DNA of 60,000 nucleotides from Acanthaster planci. Lineage: Eukaryota; Echinodermata; Asteroidea; Valvatida; Acanthasteridae. The DNA lies in the NCBI RefSeq assembly GCF_001949145.1, contig NW_019091385.1, positions 1,742,046 through 1,802,045 of the forward strand. The letters run 5' to 3'. The notes beneath the pieces are model-generated. The model was not told the DNA's origin. It saw only the letters and a list, made by a program, of their open reading frames with translations, and did no database searches. Shown here one piece after another: positions 1-13,300 of the stretch; within the stretch, counting starts at the first letter, position 1, and each line of letters opens with the position of its first letter. Made by a program: the position numbers and the translations under genes.

Positions 1-1113
1 GCTTCTCTCTGCTGATGTGTGTAATTCAAGTCCCCTGTTGACATGATGCTATAACGCACTTTTGAACCAGCCCCAGGTTATTTAAGTAGTGTTGATTCCC
101 CAGGAGGACCCACGAAAAGATTAGTGTAAACCATACTGGGTCACAAGGGACGGTGGATTATCCTTCGCGCCGCACTCAGCCACAGATTACTTGTAATAAT
201 CTCGCTTGTTTTTACTCTCTAGTCTTGTGATGAGTTCTTCAGAGAAGAGACATGTACATGTAATTCCTAGCTTAGAGAAGTAAGCTTGATTGGAAAGAGC
301 GCCATTTACAGCCTTTCTGGTCTGTTCCTTGTGTGACCTGAGAAGCCTTCACCAGTGTGGCATAGTAGAATTCAATTAAAGTGAAATGTTAAGCCTCCCT
401 CGGGCCTTGTGATTGCTCAACTCTGGGTGAAATTGTTGATTGTATGTAATTGCTTCAGGGAACCATTATTGAACTTCAGTGTGAGTGTACAGTATGAGAA
501 ACTTCTCTGCTATAGCCCAAACCGTCAAGGTTTGGTGGAAATTACGTAGAATCCTGCTGGATGTGGCACGGTTAAGACAAAGGAGTTGTAATGAAGTTAG
601 CAATTTGTTATTCAATTTTCTTACAGGCTTCACAAAGAAAAAAAACCTTGTGATTGTTCTGATAGTGTCACCATTAAGAGTGATATTCATTTTTTTTCGG
701 TTCTCTCAAAGTCACTTAAATGGAAGTCACAGTAGATTTGCTTTTGAAGCTTGGACCCAGAACTTGTTTCAGAAAGTTGAGTCACTTTTCACATGGATTG
801 CTTTTGTTGTTTCCTTGATTGCCTCCCCAGGATGAGTAACTACATATGGTGACCTTTTTGATGATAAAATAACAGGTGCACACACGTACTGGTTGTAAAA
901 TTCATCAGCAAGAATATTTGTACAGAAAACAAGAAATCGTCTGAAGGTGTTTGTTTTATTTGGCAATGTCTGTCAACTTAACATTTTAAGTCTTTGAAGA
1001 TTTGTTCTCCAGATGATGATGTCCAAATGACAAATTTTTATTCCACAAAAGTTTACAATATGAACCAAACATTTCTCATCCTACTAGTGATTAATTCTTG
1101 TGAAAATTCGCAG
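1..1113 (+). other. TAF1: TAF1 intron, 3' part
   Basis: AT-rich sequence before the first visible exon. I looked for the preceding TAF1 exon, expected to encode the conserved segment upstream of RRELQRML, and did not find it here. The overlapping ORFs at 466-966 have no recognisable domain. Confidence 0.7.
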
Positions 1114-1308
1114 CTAACCCATGAACGGGAGGAGGCGGAGAGACGGGAGCTGCAACGAATGCTGATGGGGGACAGTGCAAGCACCAGCAAGGGGGAGGGC
1201 AAGGAGACTGCAGGTGGCAAAAATGGCACCAACACCCCCACCCCAGGGGCCGGCCCATCTAGCAGGGACGATGACCTGAATTCAACACACAGCTTTGGAT
1301 CTTCATTT
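1114..1308 (+). CDS. TAF1: TAF1 exon a (65 codons)
   Basis: This exon encodes [20 protein letters not shown] and a Ser/Gly/Thr-rich linker ending GSSF. The equivalent human segment follows the central domain. The acceptor CAG ends at 1113 and the donor GTAAGT starts at 1309; the exon ends in phase 0. The acceptor tract is pyrimidine-poor. The CAG in frame would itself give the Gln seen in human TAF1, so the 5' border may be slightly different. Confidence 0.9.
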
Positions 1309-4300
1309 GTAAGTCCATGTACATCGTTCATTTTTTTAGTTTTTTAAATTTAGGCTCTGGTGTGATTGAACACTTGCAACAGCTTCGAAATAAAGCTGCA
1401 CGACTGGTCCTTGTGTGTGGACAGGATCAGCCCTGTGCAGGCTTGTTGGCAGAGCTTCACTGGCTGCCAATAAAAGTGCAGATTTCTTTTAAAATACTCA
1501 CACTAATATGTAAGTGCCTGCATACCCAAGCCCTGTCATATCTGACTGATCTCATAATATCCCATCAACATCGACTTCACTCCTCTTCTCATCTTACCCA
1601 GCTTTCTATTCCTAGATCTAACAAAAGGACAGCCGGAGGTAACTCCAGAGTAGCAGGCTCATGCCTCTGGAACAAACTTCCAGTAGATCTGAGAGAAGCC
1701 GAGTCCGAGGTCATTTTCAGACGTTCTTTAACCACTTCATGCCAGGGCATTTTTCAATGTTGATGATGCTGGGCCGGCATGACTATCATTTTTTCCGTTT
1801 TCAAAATGCTTCAAAAATTCGTCATTTTACTTAATGGTCATTTGTAGCCGCTCGAAGTAATCTTTAGGCACTACTTTAAGTTGACAGGTGACCTTCATTG
1901 ATGCCCAAGTATTTCAGCCAGGCCTGCAGCCTTGTAAAAAGAGCCCATATTGTGCGGTGTTATGTAATTTGGATTTGTGTAGGGCTCAGCAGTTGTTCGA
2001 AATGGAGAAATTCAGAAACTGGGAGAGTGAATGACCTAATCCTCCTTGATCCTTCCAATCATTAATAAGATTTGGAGGTTTCTTGTCTGATTGAGAAAGA
2101 TTGTGTTTGGCCACTGTTTACACATAAGAATTTTGCATTACAGCAGGAGTCATTTGTTTCCTCATATAGGGGCTCACTTTGCCTTAGTAGAAAATGAATG
2201 GAAGGGCATGTGACTTTATAAGGGTCACTTCATTGTAGTTGCTTTAATTTCTGTTAAGTATTTTTATTTGAAGGTAATAACACTTGGCATGATGTGATAG
2301 TTTTACTATCTACTAAATGTTTACCAACTTTGTGCACACACAAGGATTTTTTTGAAACCTATGTTGCTGGTGCAATCTCAAGTAAACAGCCATTGTGGCA
2401 CTTACAATGGGTGTTCTTGTTCTTGTATCGTTGATAGCACAGTGACATTTAAAAGAAAACACTTTGATTGACAGAAGCAAGTTCCCTGTTCTCTCCAGAT
2501 TTGTGTCAATCCTTCCTCACAGTACTCACAGGATTTTTTTTTCATCATGTATCTCTGTCAAAACTCTGTCCTGTTCTTTACCTCGCTGCAACAGTGCATT
2601 CAGTGTAATCCTGACGGATTGAGCAGGATTTCCCAGAGTTTTCAGTGCCCTTTCAGGTAATCGTGACTCCAGGGATGGCTAGAGTGCATGCCTTGATTTT
2701 TGTTGCGAGCAGGCCCTCGTCAAAGAAGAGTATTGTCAACAACTTGTAAATCTTCCCACCCTGGCTGTTGTCAGGTTGGCTCTGGACACCCTGCTATTAA
2801 GCGCAGCAAATGTACCACTTACGTTAAGCTGAAGTGAGGATGGTGATGACAGTAACCAAATGCACTAGTTTATTTTGTTGCGTTGTGCAGTGTATGGAAC
2901 GAATACCAGCTTTGGCACTGTGCACTGACAGTTGTCAGTTTACTATTGGTAGAACAGTGGACATATTGGATAATTTCAAATCTCTTTAAATAATGAAAAT
3001 CAAATCAATAATCAATATGTCACTTCATTTCCAGTCAGAAAACAAATGAATTGATCGTTGTTTTTGTTGTGGGATCAAAAGTCTAAATTTAAGATTGTGT
3101 TGTTTTTATTTCAAGCAGTGTACTTATTGCATAAAATATTCATAAATTAGGTCTTTCAAAAAAGCAAAGTAGTTTGATCATTTGTCATGGCAGGCTCCGT
3201 TTTTGGACAGGCTAAGATTTGTGCATGGGCAATACAAATGGGGACGTCCCGATGGTCGGATTGTTCTCACAAAGGAACACAGCCCTCCATGTGGAATGTC
3301 CCGTTCCTAACGAAACGGCCGACCATTCCAGAATGAGAACACCATATTCCAATAGGAACATTCTGACCGCTATGAATTATTAGACGCTCCCTAAATCAAA
3401 GTGGTGTATCATAACGGTATTTTCATGTTGCTGAGCCACTCTGCATGTTTCCATGCTTCATCTTTCAGAGTGGGCGTCGTCTGAAGATTTACCGCACCTT
3501 CCGTGGGGAGGATGGCCAAGATTTTGTCCGAGTGGAGACAGTCCGGAGGCCAGAGGTGATTGACACCTACGTCCGCATCCGCCAGTCAAAGGATGAGAGC
3601 TACATGTAAGTGTCACTTTGGCCAACTGAACCTGTTCATTCTTCATGTTTTCTTTAAAATTCAGAGTTTCAAGCTTCCATGCATTAACATTTAGCCGGAA
3701 CAAATGTTCTTATGGTTCCATGCGGTAAATATTTTTTTTGCGGTTGTTTGTGGAATAAAAAACCTGCTGGTTCTCTAAGATCTGCATGAATTCCTGTGTA
3801 CACTGTACATGTGTATTCTTTTGGGGAAGGTCTATACTGTGTTTCTAGGTGAAGCAAACAATGCCCTATTCCATGGAGTATCTATAAGGAGATGCAAAGG
3901 TTCTGTACGTAATCTTCAGGTTCCTTGTGGACAAACACTGCAGCATCTGAAACTGTAAATGGAACTTATAGTCCAACCATGTAGCCACAAACCAACCATA
4001 GTAGTTGTTGTCCAGCCAGCAAGCCTTAAATGTATCAGCAAGCCTTAATGTATTGCCTACTATAAAATCTTTCGCTCTGTTTTCACTTGATCCTTTCTTT
4101 TTCCCCAGTCGTCAGTTTGCCCTGCACGATGAGAAGCACCGGGAAGAGATGAAGAAGGAGAGACGACGCATCCAGGAGCAACTGCGCCGCATCAAGCGCA
4201 ACCAGGAGAAACAGGAGCAGGAGAAGCTGCACCCCAAGCCACCCAAGGTCTTCAGGAAGAAGAAAGAGAAAAAGATAGATCCCAAGGTCCTCAAGGTGGG

Positions 4301-7300
4301 GAGAAATTGAAAATTGAAGACAGGTCCAAGTTTGACTGGGTACAGTGAGAGACAGCTCTTTTTACTATGAATCTTGCGAGCAATTGGTCAATCATGTTTG
4401 TTTCTGAAAAGGACTTTCACACAAGATTCTGTTTACAAGGTTTTCAACGCTTGAGCAAGGAGGTATTGACAGGCAATGAGTGAAGTTGGTAGCTACCTTG
4501 ATCCTTGATCATTTTTCCTCTGTCCAGATGAAATGCGGGGCCTGTGGACTGATTGGCCACATGCGCACCAACAAAGAGTGCCCCAACTATGCCAAACTGA
4601 AGGAAAACCTGCCATCAGTTGCCGTGGCAATGACAGAGGAACAGGAGGAGGCAGAGGAGAAGAAATTGGAGGATGATGAACTTGTCAAGACGGAGGGAAC
4701 AAAGGTCATCCTGGCCAAGAGCATTGTTGAGCAGTGAGTGTCTTCTCACTTTTTCTGAAGGAATGCCATTTGCAGATTTTTTATTCAGTTCAGTTCCAAG
4801 CCATATGCATTTTGAAAGCAAAGTACAGTTTTCTTTTCAAGGCAACAAGGGTTTTTCACATGTTCGCAGTTGTAGAATTATCAGTGTTTCTGTGAACAAT
4901 TTTACTTGTGCTGATGCAAGGTAATTTTTATTTCATGCCTGTTAAACCTTAATTGTAATATTATACAGTTGGCTGTAAAATATTATCAATATAAGGAATC
5001 CCCAACTTTACAACGTACATGCAGTAAGCTTCCTTAGTAAACTTCTCAATTTTCTGTTGTCCTTCATCCAGCGCCGAGCAGGTCAAACGTAAGTCCCTGG
5101 TCCTGCGTTTCCCGAAGGAGAACTTGCCGCCTAAGAAGAAGAGGCGCACTGAGTCCTCCCAACCCCTGGACTATCTCAAGGTGAGCATCTTATGTTGTAA
5201 AGTTGGTCGTCTTACGTCCTTGGATATTGTTAAAATTAGCTCTCTTATATGGACACAGTTGTAGGGCACTCCTGACAGTTGACACTTACTTGCTAGATAA
5301 TGTTTAGGTTGCATTTCGTTTTTGTTCTTTTCCCGGTTTTTTTGGCTGTTGTAGCTTTCTACCTGTTATGAAATTCAAAGTCCTCTGCAATATGTTTTTT
5401 TCACATGGATAATTTGTTCTGATTGGCAGCCATAGAATCTTGGATTCGCCAGGCAAATTTAATTTCCAATCTGTTTCGATCCATAAATTTGAAGACAAAA
5501 TGAGTACACTACTGAACAACTTTAAGTCTTTAATTTACTTGTCAACTGCCTTGTTATACCAGAAACTGTAATCCACTAATCATTCACTCTGACATCCAGG
5601 ATATTCTAGGTTACATCACACCTCCAAATCCTAACGCAGGATTTCCTGGACCTTGCAGATGCACCTAATCAAATTAAGTTTGATCTGGAGATCAACTATG
5701 TGTCAACTTTTCCTCAGATCAGCTCATTTCATCACTTCCTTCTTTCCAAGTATGCCATTACAAATTGGAAAAAAAAACACTTCACAGCGTCTCTTGAGGC
5801 TTGAAATTTTCTCCTTTTTTTCCCGACACTTCTTTAGCATATGTGAGCAAAGAATGTCTATAGATCAATTTTGAGCTTGCGCATTTAATATCCATTTGGC
5901 ATGAGGGCTTTTAAACGAACTTGTTTCTTGATTGGTCTCTTCCTGTAGCGGCCAAACCAGTCCAATAATCGACGTCGCACCGACCCAGTAGTCACCCTTG
6001 GGATTATGCTGGAACCAATTCTGAACGAGATGAGAGATATACCATACGTGAGTACCAGTTAATGATCTTTACCAGCACTTCTGTGGAAGATGATTCTTAG
6101 CTGATTCCTTGATGAAGGTCAATTATTTTCAATCTAGTCTTACAGGGTCAGGGTTAACATGAACGAGGGAAAATTAATATTCGAGAGTGAGACAATTCTA
6201 TAGCATTACGGTTTTGCTTATGTAAGCTGCTCACATAAAACCTGGTAGGTTTGCAACATTAAGACTTTGTTGCAAAAGTTTCTTGTTCTTCTTTCTAGGT
6301 TGTGACAGGCTTCATAGCATTAGCAGGGGAATCAAACAATCTTGTCAATAGGGTCTGGTCTTTTGACGTCACAGTCGTGTTTTTTCGACAAGTGGCTGCT
6401 AAAACTATGGTTGGCCATCAGTACAAAAGTAAACGAGTAATTCAGAGAGTGTTAAAAATCTTATGCAACTATCAGAATGATGGATAATAATACGCATACT
6501 ACTAAATACTGAATGAAAATACAACCCTACTTAGAATTAATTGGACAAATGTCCAGTTTGAGCAAATTTCAGATAAAATCGAAAACCAACCAAAAGTTGA
6601 TATTGCTGTAAACTTTGGCTGCCCATACAAGTTGTAGGCCAAGTGAAAGTGCTCTGTAATTCACTAACCGCAATAGTTGTTTTTTTCACTGTATAAAAAA
6701 AATAAACAAATTTTCACAAACAGTTTTAAATTTTCACAAATCAAAAAAAAAGAGACTAGAAACTGTAGTTTTCTCAAATTGGCCAAGAGCAGGGTGGGGG
6801 AAGTTGATGTCTCCGCTGTGGGTAATGCAGTTCGAAAACACAGACATTTCTCCTGGGAACCCTAGCACATGCCAGGTGTTAACAAGATTTCATACAGGCC
6901 TGATGCCTTAGCCTTTGCTCAGCACTTTTTCAGGTGCCATTCAAAAGAAGTAAGAGGGTTTTAGACCCCACCCGACACTCAAGAAGTCGTCTAGACTGTA
7001 CCAATAGTTTTACCTTGGATTATGAAGCTACATTGGTGTGAAAAATGTCTCATTTTGGGTGTGGCAAAGGTTGTAAGACCATAAATTATCAAAGCCAATT
7101 TTTTGAAACCTTTTTTTCCCTTGTGGGTTGACAGTGACCGTGATCCGACTGACTCCTAGTAATGTGTCTTCTGAAAGGGCAATTAATATAGTTACATGTA
7201 TCTTCCACCCACCCAAACTGCAAAGCTCAAAAGCCCTTGTTGGACACATCGACCTGAAAAATGAGCTTCCACCAATTTTTTGATAGAGTATACAATTGAA

Positions 7301-10300
7301 GGTTCTTGAACTGCACCCTTGCTGTTCCAGTGCTGTGTTTGGATTAGCCACGGATGTCCCCCAACCATCCTGGATTGGAGACACACCCAACATTGCTTTG
7401 ATAACCCCACACGCTTACTGCTGCACAAGTAGGAACTGATAGAAGAGTGATGAGTTAGGCGTCACTGATCCCTGTCTTTAGTGTCTATTTGGATATTTGT
7501 TTGCCCCAAGCTTTGTCCCGTTTCGTTCAGACTAGACAGAATGTCCCGTTACTTTCCCAGAATTCTTGAATCTCCCCATGGCTTTATTGATGGATCCACT
7601 TTGGCGAGTATACAAAGTAATGTTCTGCACTTTCAAAGAGGCTTCCCCTTAATGCAGTTTACGTGTTCATGTAGCAAGGTTCAAACAGTCACCTGATGTT
7701 CTTTTTTCATCTGTTTATTGCCCCCTTTCCATCAAGTCATTTCCTTTGCGTTTCCACTGCACATAGTGGAGGAAATTAAACACATTGACCAAAAATTTGT
7801 CAAAGTAACGAGAACGATAATAATCTGACATTTATAATGGGCAATTTCAATAGCCAAACTCCAGAAGATGAATGACATATTCCATGAAGGGAACATGCAG
7901 GTTATTTGGTTTATCCTTAACCACTTGCCTCCGGGGTTTCTGGAACTGGGTACCTTGGGTTTGTATGCATAGCCGGGGTAACCGAAATCGGATCAAAGAG
8001 CTGGGCCTTGTAACAAAAGACCAAGCTGCTGGGATTTTCCATTGTTCTCCAGGTGAAATCAGCGGGGGTAATCCATCATTGTTTTGAAATGGCATACCAC
8101 TGTTTGTGGCATTCAGTGCCAGTGGATTATCAGCGCGGACAACAGTGCCCCAGCAATGAGCAATACAGTACTGCTGCATGCTAATCCCGCCGCATTTGAA
8201 AAGACGCCACTGCCATTCAGCAATGCCCAGGGCCAATTTCGGAAACAAAGGAAATTACACAACTCTGCACAATCTGGGCTCTCTTTACTGGGCGGCAGGC
8301 CTGGCTGTAATACCCAGGTGTCAATTGAGGCTGCATGTCAGATTAGAGTACCCACCACACAGTCATTTGTGTGGGAGTAAACGTCTAGTAAATGAAATCA
8401 TGAATTTTTGAAGAATTTTGAAAATCTTGAAAATCCACTGGGAACTCATCCCACACATACAAATTCCACCCTGCAGGAAGTGGTTAAAATTGTCAAGGGA
8501 ACTGATGTTGCACATGTTCTGCAGAAGAGAATTCCAGTATTGAGGATCAAAAACTGAAAAAATTTTTAGACATCATCTAATACCTGTAACCTACAAATTA
8601 TTCATACAATTTCATTCACATTAAAAATGGCAGTAAAACCTTTACAGCATGCATAAAATCTAATCAACTTTCTTAGACAGTGTTTGATTTTCATATTGAC
8701 TGTGGTAGTAATTTACCACTAGCGTTATTGCACTTCGATCACTCAGACCAATGCTAAGAAGGAATTATACAACTAATTACTGAAAGATCTGTGTTGATGC
8801 CAACTTGACCCCTCAGAATGCAGAAAACATATTACATGTACATGTACCAGTATGAATATTAAATCACAAGTTCAGCAGTCCTGGAGTCCTTGGTACATCT
8901 AGGAACTGTTTGATTTTCCCATTTACAATTAAACTTCCCCATTGGCTGTACCAGATATTACAGCATGACTTATTTTGGTTGAATAGGGGAAACCAGTGCC
9001 TGTGGTGGGTTCATGAAGCTGATAAGTAACTTCCTGTCAAGTTTTCCTCACGAGAATTTCTGTGCCTTGAATACGTCAGGGAGCTACTGCAAATAATTTC
9101 ATGGTGGAGGGAGTTTTCTTCCGTCCCTGCATGGTGCATGCATTGTGTGCATCGAGCATAGAGTACATTCACTTCATACTGCCTTGTACAGAGGCTTTGC
9201 GTGGAAGCCATGTTGTAGGGCAGTTCTTTTATTCTGCTGCGGAACCTCCTTTGTGCGTAGCCTGTGAAACAAAAGCACTGGCCTGCAAAATGACAGTCAT
9301 GCAACCCTTTATGCTGATGATCTGACTGAAACCCAGTGTCCTGCAAAATACAGTCTTGAGAGGCTAACATTCTGAGGCAACTTTTCACCTTAAGATGCAC
9401 ATTGTTAATGACAACTGCTTATGTTTGAACATGTGAGTGCTTGTGCGTCATAAACCAGCACTGCCAAATAAGTTACTTTTGAAAATAGAACTCGGAATTG
9501 CTTTGAAATTAGCACTGGACTGATTGGACTCAATGCAGAAGTTGCACCCTGAAGAGCCACTTTTTATGCAACCACGATTTTTAAGAGTTTAAAGGGTGAA
9601 AATGACCGTCTCATTTTCCAGGTCTCTGATAAGGTCGTGAATCAATTTGTGCCTAGCACCGGGTTCAAGCTGTCAGTGGCTCGACAGGTAGTCGCCAATG
9701 GAGGATTTTTTCAAATGTTGGCTTTGATTCTGAGCTACGTTGCAAGAAAAATACATTGTGTTTAGCACTGCATAAGTGAAGTGGCTGAAAACAAAAATGT
9801 ACCTTTAGCTAAACCTGTGTCTTTTATTTAAAATTTGCTGGCTGGAACCTTGCCAGTCGGGGAGAGAGTGGATCACAATTGAGAATGTGGTCTGAGGTCA
9901 TCGGTCTCATTCTGTCTGGTTTGAGGGAGGGGGACTTGAACCAGATACAGCTGAGGCAAGATCAGTCCAAAATCTCACCTGTAGATCTCACGTCAGGGAA
10001 ATGTGGGCCTTCCGGGCCATCTTGGGGATGGGAAATTGTCTCCAGGGATGGCCCTCTCCTTGTGCCGCCTCCAGAACAAGCCCCAAATGTAGACAGGAAG
10101 CCACTGTCGCTGCCCTGGGTGCGAAAAAAAAAGAGGCAAAATTCTTTGCAGATGGTGCCTTTTGGTCTGAAAGAAGAAGTTGAAGGGTTGCACCAAATAT
10201 TTGTCCACATCACAGCTACTGCCGTCATTTTCTCTTACATGGTCATGATGATAACCAATCAAGCAGTCTCACTTGCCACTGGTTAAATAGATTTTAAATG

Positions 10301-13300
10301 TAGTGGACAGCCACTGATTGGGAGAGGTTGGGTTTTCTTAATATCATTCCCATCTGTGCTATCTGACAATTGAGTTCATGTTTTCATTCTTGTATTTTAT
10401 TACCACTTGTTAACAAGATCAGCGGATTTTCAACAACCTGAGGGACCTGCAATATCATGTGACATATTTCGTTGTGCGTGTGGATGCATTGCCAAGTGTT
10501 CTTTTCTTGGACTCCTGTAACCCCATGTACTTCAGGCAAATTCAGGATCCACTAAGAGCCAAATTTGACTTTTTGTGTTTGATAATGCAGCTTGGACCCA
10601 CCTGGTACTGATTACCTTCCCCAGTTTATTTGGTGCAAAATATTTGTGCACAAAAACGTTCAATAGGAAGCAGGTGTTGTAGATAGAATGTGTTACCCAT
10701 TGGTCCCATACTGTCTCTTGATTCTTGCTAGTCATTAGCCACGTCGTTTATATTTGTGCTAGTTGCATGGTAGATGCATGTACATGTAATTGGAATTTAT
10801 CATGCACAGGTTTTTGGCCATTTTGAAAGTACTGTTTTGTCAGATTTATTTAGAAGAAAATTTTGCGATTGAAGTAGGCTGCAACCATAGCTCTAGATCA
10901 GCATACAAATTCTAGTAAAAATAGTCGTAGGCTAGTAAAATGCATTCTTTCACTTGCCACATGGGCTGGTTAAGAAAAACCTACATTTATGAAACTGTTA
11001 TTTGTCATAAAAGATGAACAAAGCAAACATTTTGAAATTAATTGTACATGTTGTTTATTATCAATTGTAACATTTTTTTAATCCTCCACTTTTAAGTTTA
11101 ACAAAATAAAGCAAGACTCCACTTTAACGAAGTTAAAAAATAAAGTTGGCTGGTTAGAAAATGCTGAACTGTTGAAATTTTGATTATATAAGGTTGCTCC
11201 AGAAGGAAGTAAACTTTACCGGATAAATGTGGTATTTAATCATTACAACACTAGGCAATGCAAACCTAACCCTTGGAATTTTTGCTTAGAGCTTGATCTG
11301 TTAAATTTCCATCTGTACTTCCAAGGAGATTCAAGCCCCAAGCACCTTCCTCAATCCAATAAGATATTCCCAAACCTTACAGACTTGAAGAATCTAGAGG
11401 AATAAGGTGCACGGGAAAATTTGAAACATTTGTCTTCCTTGGTACCAGTAGCTGCTGAACATGGTAACAACATTTGTGACCTGTTGAAAAATTCAAGTAC
11501 TGCTTTGTGTTTTTTCAAAAGTGGCTCTTTCAACCGGAAGCATTGACAAGTATTGAGAATTGCCCAAAAATATTTTACAAGAAAACATCTCTTGGGACCC
11601 TGCCATTCATTGACAATTCTAATTTGTATTCAAAACCTTGTAAACAGTCAAAAATATAAAATCCTTGTTTTAGAAACTACATATTTCAATATTGTCCCTG
11701 ACACGCTGAATATGAGCATTTATGTTTTCAAATTTCCACATGAGAGTGATAATCGGAAAACGATAGGTTTGCAACATCTACACATACATTTATATCATTG
11801 TCCGAGAACTGATTGTATAAATTTCATAAGGAAACAAATGTATCTTGTATTTGTATACAAATGAGTTGTGGGTTGTGTTTTAGCCCTGGAGGTCGTTACA
11901 AGCATTATTAGGTTAGAGAGATGGTGGTATGAGGCTGCTTTTCTCTGCAGTTCATTGGCATTGAGTCTTGGCCAGCATTCACTCGATGAGGGCCAAGCCA
12001 GGATCAGAAAATGATCGTTTGGGACATTTTGGTGCATCTGCACCTCAAAAATCAGTGATCGGAATGGGCTTATCCCATAACTTCACTGAAATTGATGTCA
12101 AGATCAGAAGCTCATTTAGACAAGATTGTGATTAAAATGTTCATTTTTTTTATTTTCTCAATAGTTTCAAAGAAACTGTATTTCCCCAAGTGCCACTTGC
12201 TCTATGTACTGGTAGGTTTGCAACACAGCTAACATTGCGACCCAAAGCACGGTCTCTCAGCCACATAAAAATCTATAGCTTCTAACTAGCACCCTGTGGA
12301 AATATAACTTTTAGAAATTAAGGGTCAACGCAGTGCCTACATGGGTGCACTGAACCNNNNNNNNNNNNNNNNNNNNNNNNNNNNNNNNNNNNNNNNNNNN
12401 NNNNNNNNNNNNNNNNNNNNNNNNNNNNNNNNNNNNNNNNNNNNNNNNNNNNNNNNNNNNNNNNNNNNNNNNNNNNNNNNNNNNNNNNNNNNNNNNNNNN
12501 NNNNNNNNNNNNNNNNNNNNNNNNNNNNNNNNNNNNNNNNNNNNNNNNNNNNNNNNNNNNNNNNNNNNNNNNNNNNNNNNNNNNNNNNNNNNNNNNNNNN
12601 NNNNNNNNNNNNNNNNNNNNNNNNNNNNNNNNTAGATAACACAGTTTGGAGAATCCATAGGTTGCAAGTTAGAGCCATGTGTATTGAACTTTCTGTCAGC
12701 TGTCCCTCATGACTGGAATCAGAAACACAACTTTTGGTGGCCACGTATCCAGAAAAAGCCTTTATCTTCTGTAGACAGCAGAAGAAGTTATGACAAGGGA
12801 TTACCTCTGCTTACCACAGTTACGGGACACTAATACCAAGACTATATTCAATTGTCATATATGGCTGTATTTTTGTTACTAGGACTGTTGTAGGAAAGGA
12901 AATCATGATAAATCAACCTGTGTCTGATTTGTCCTGACCAATTTTATTCTAAAGTGATACAATAAATAAGTGTACTATGCGCATTTTACAAATTGCTTGA
13001 ACTTTTAAAGCTAAAACAGGAAATTAGCCATTTATCAGTCACATAGCATTCCATTGTTTGTCCATGACACTTTGATGGATATACAAGACTTCGCCTTTTT
13101 TGAAATTGCTTGAAACTCAAAATGTGAAGGATTTTGTGGCCTAAAGTCATGGCTGTTGGAAGTTATAACCCTTGACATTTTTGCTGTCAAGTGCCAGATA
13201 TTTTCGCTGGCCGTCAAGTTCAAAACTTGTTTACTTGTAAGCTGACTCAAACTTAGACTTTTGGGGGGCAGGTCACTTTCCTTTCTGTAAAATCCCCAAT

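Noticed and set aside
485-835. 116-codon ORF before the first TAF1 exon.
   Set aside because: It shows no similarity to the TAF1 region expected upstream and has a Phe/Leu-rich composition typical of AT-rich intron sequence.
7847-8248. 133-codon minus-strand ORF inside the long TAF1 intron.
   Set aside because: Overlapping ORFs are open on the other strand, there is no known domain and no plausible splice sites.
12311-12744. ORFs of 118-135 codons on both strands.
   Set aside because: They are mostly undetermined bases of the assembly gap.
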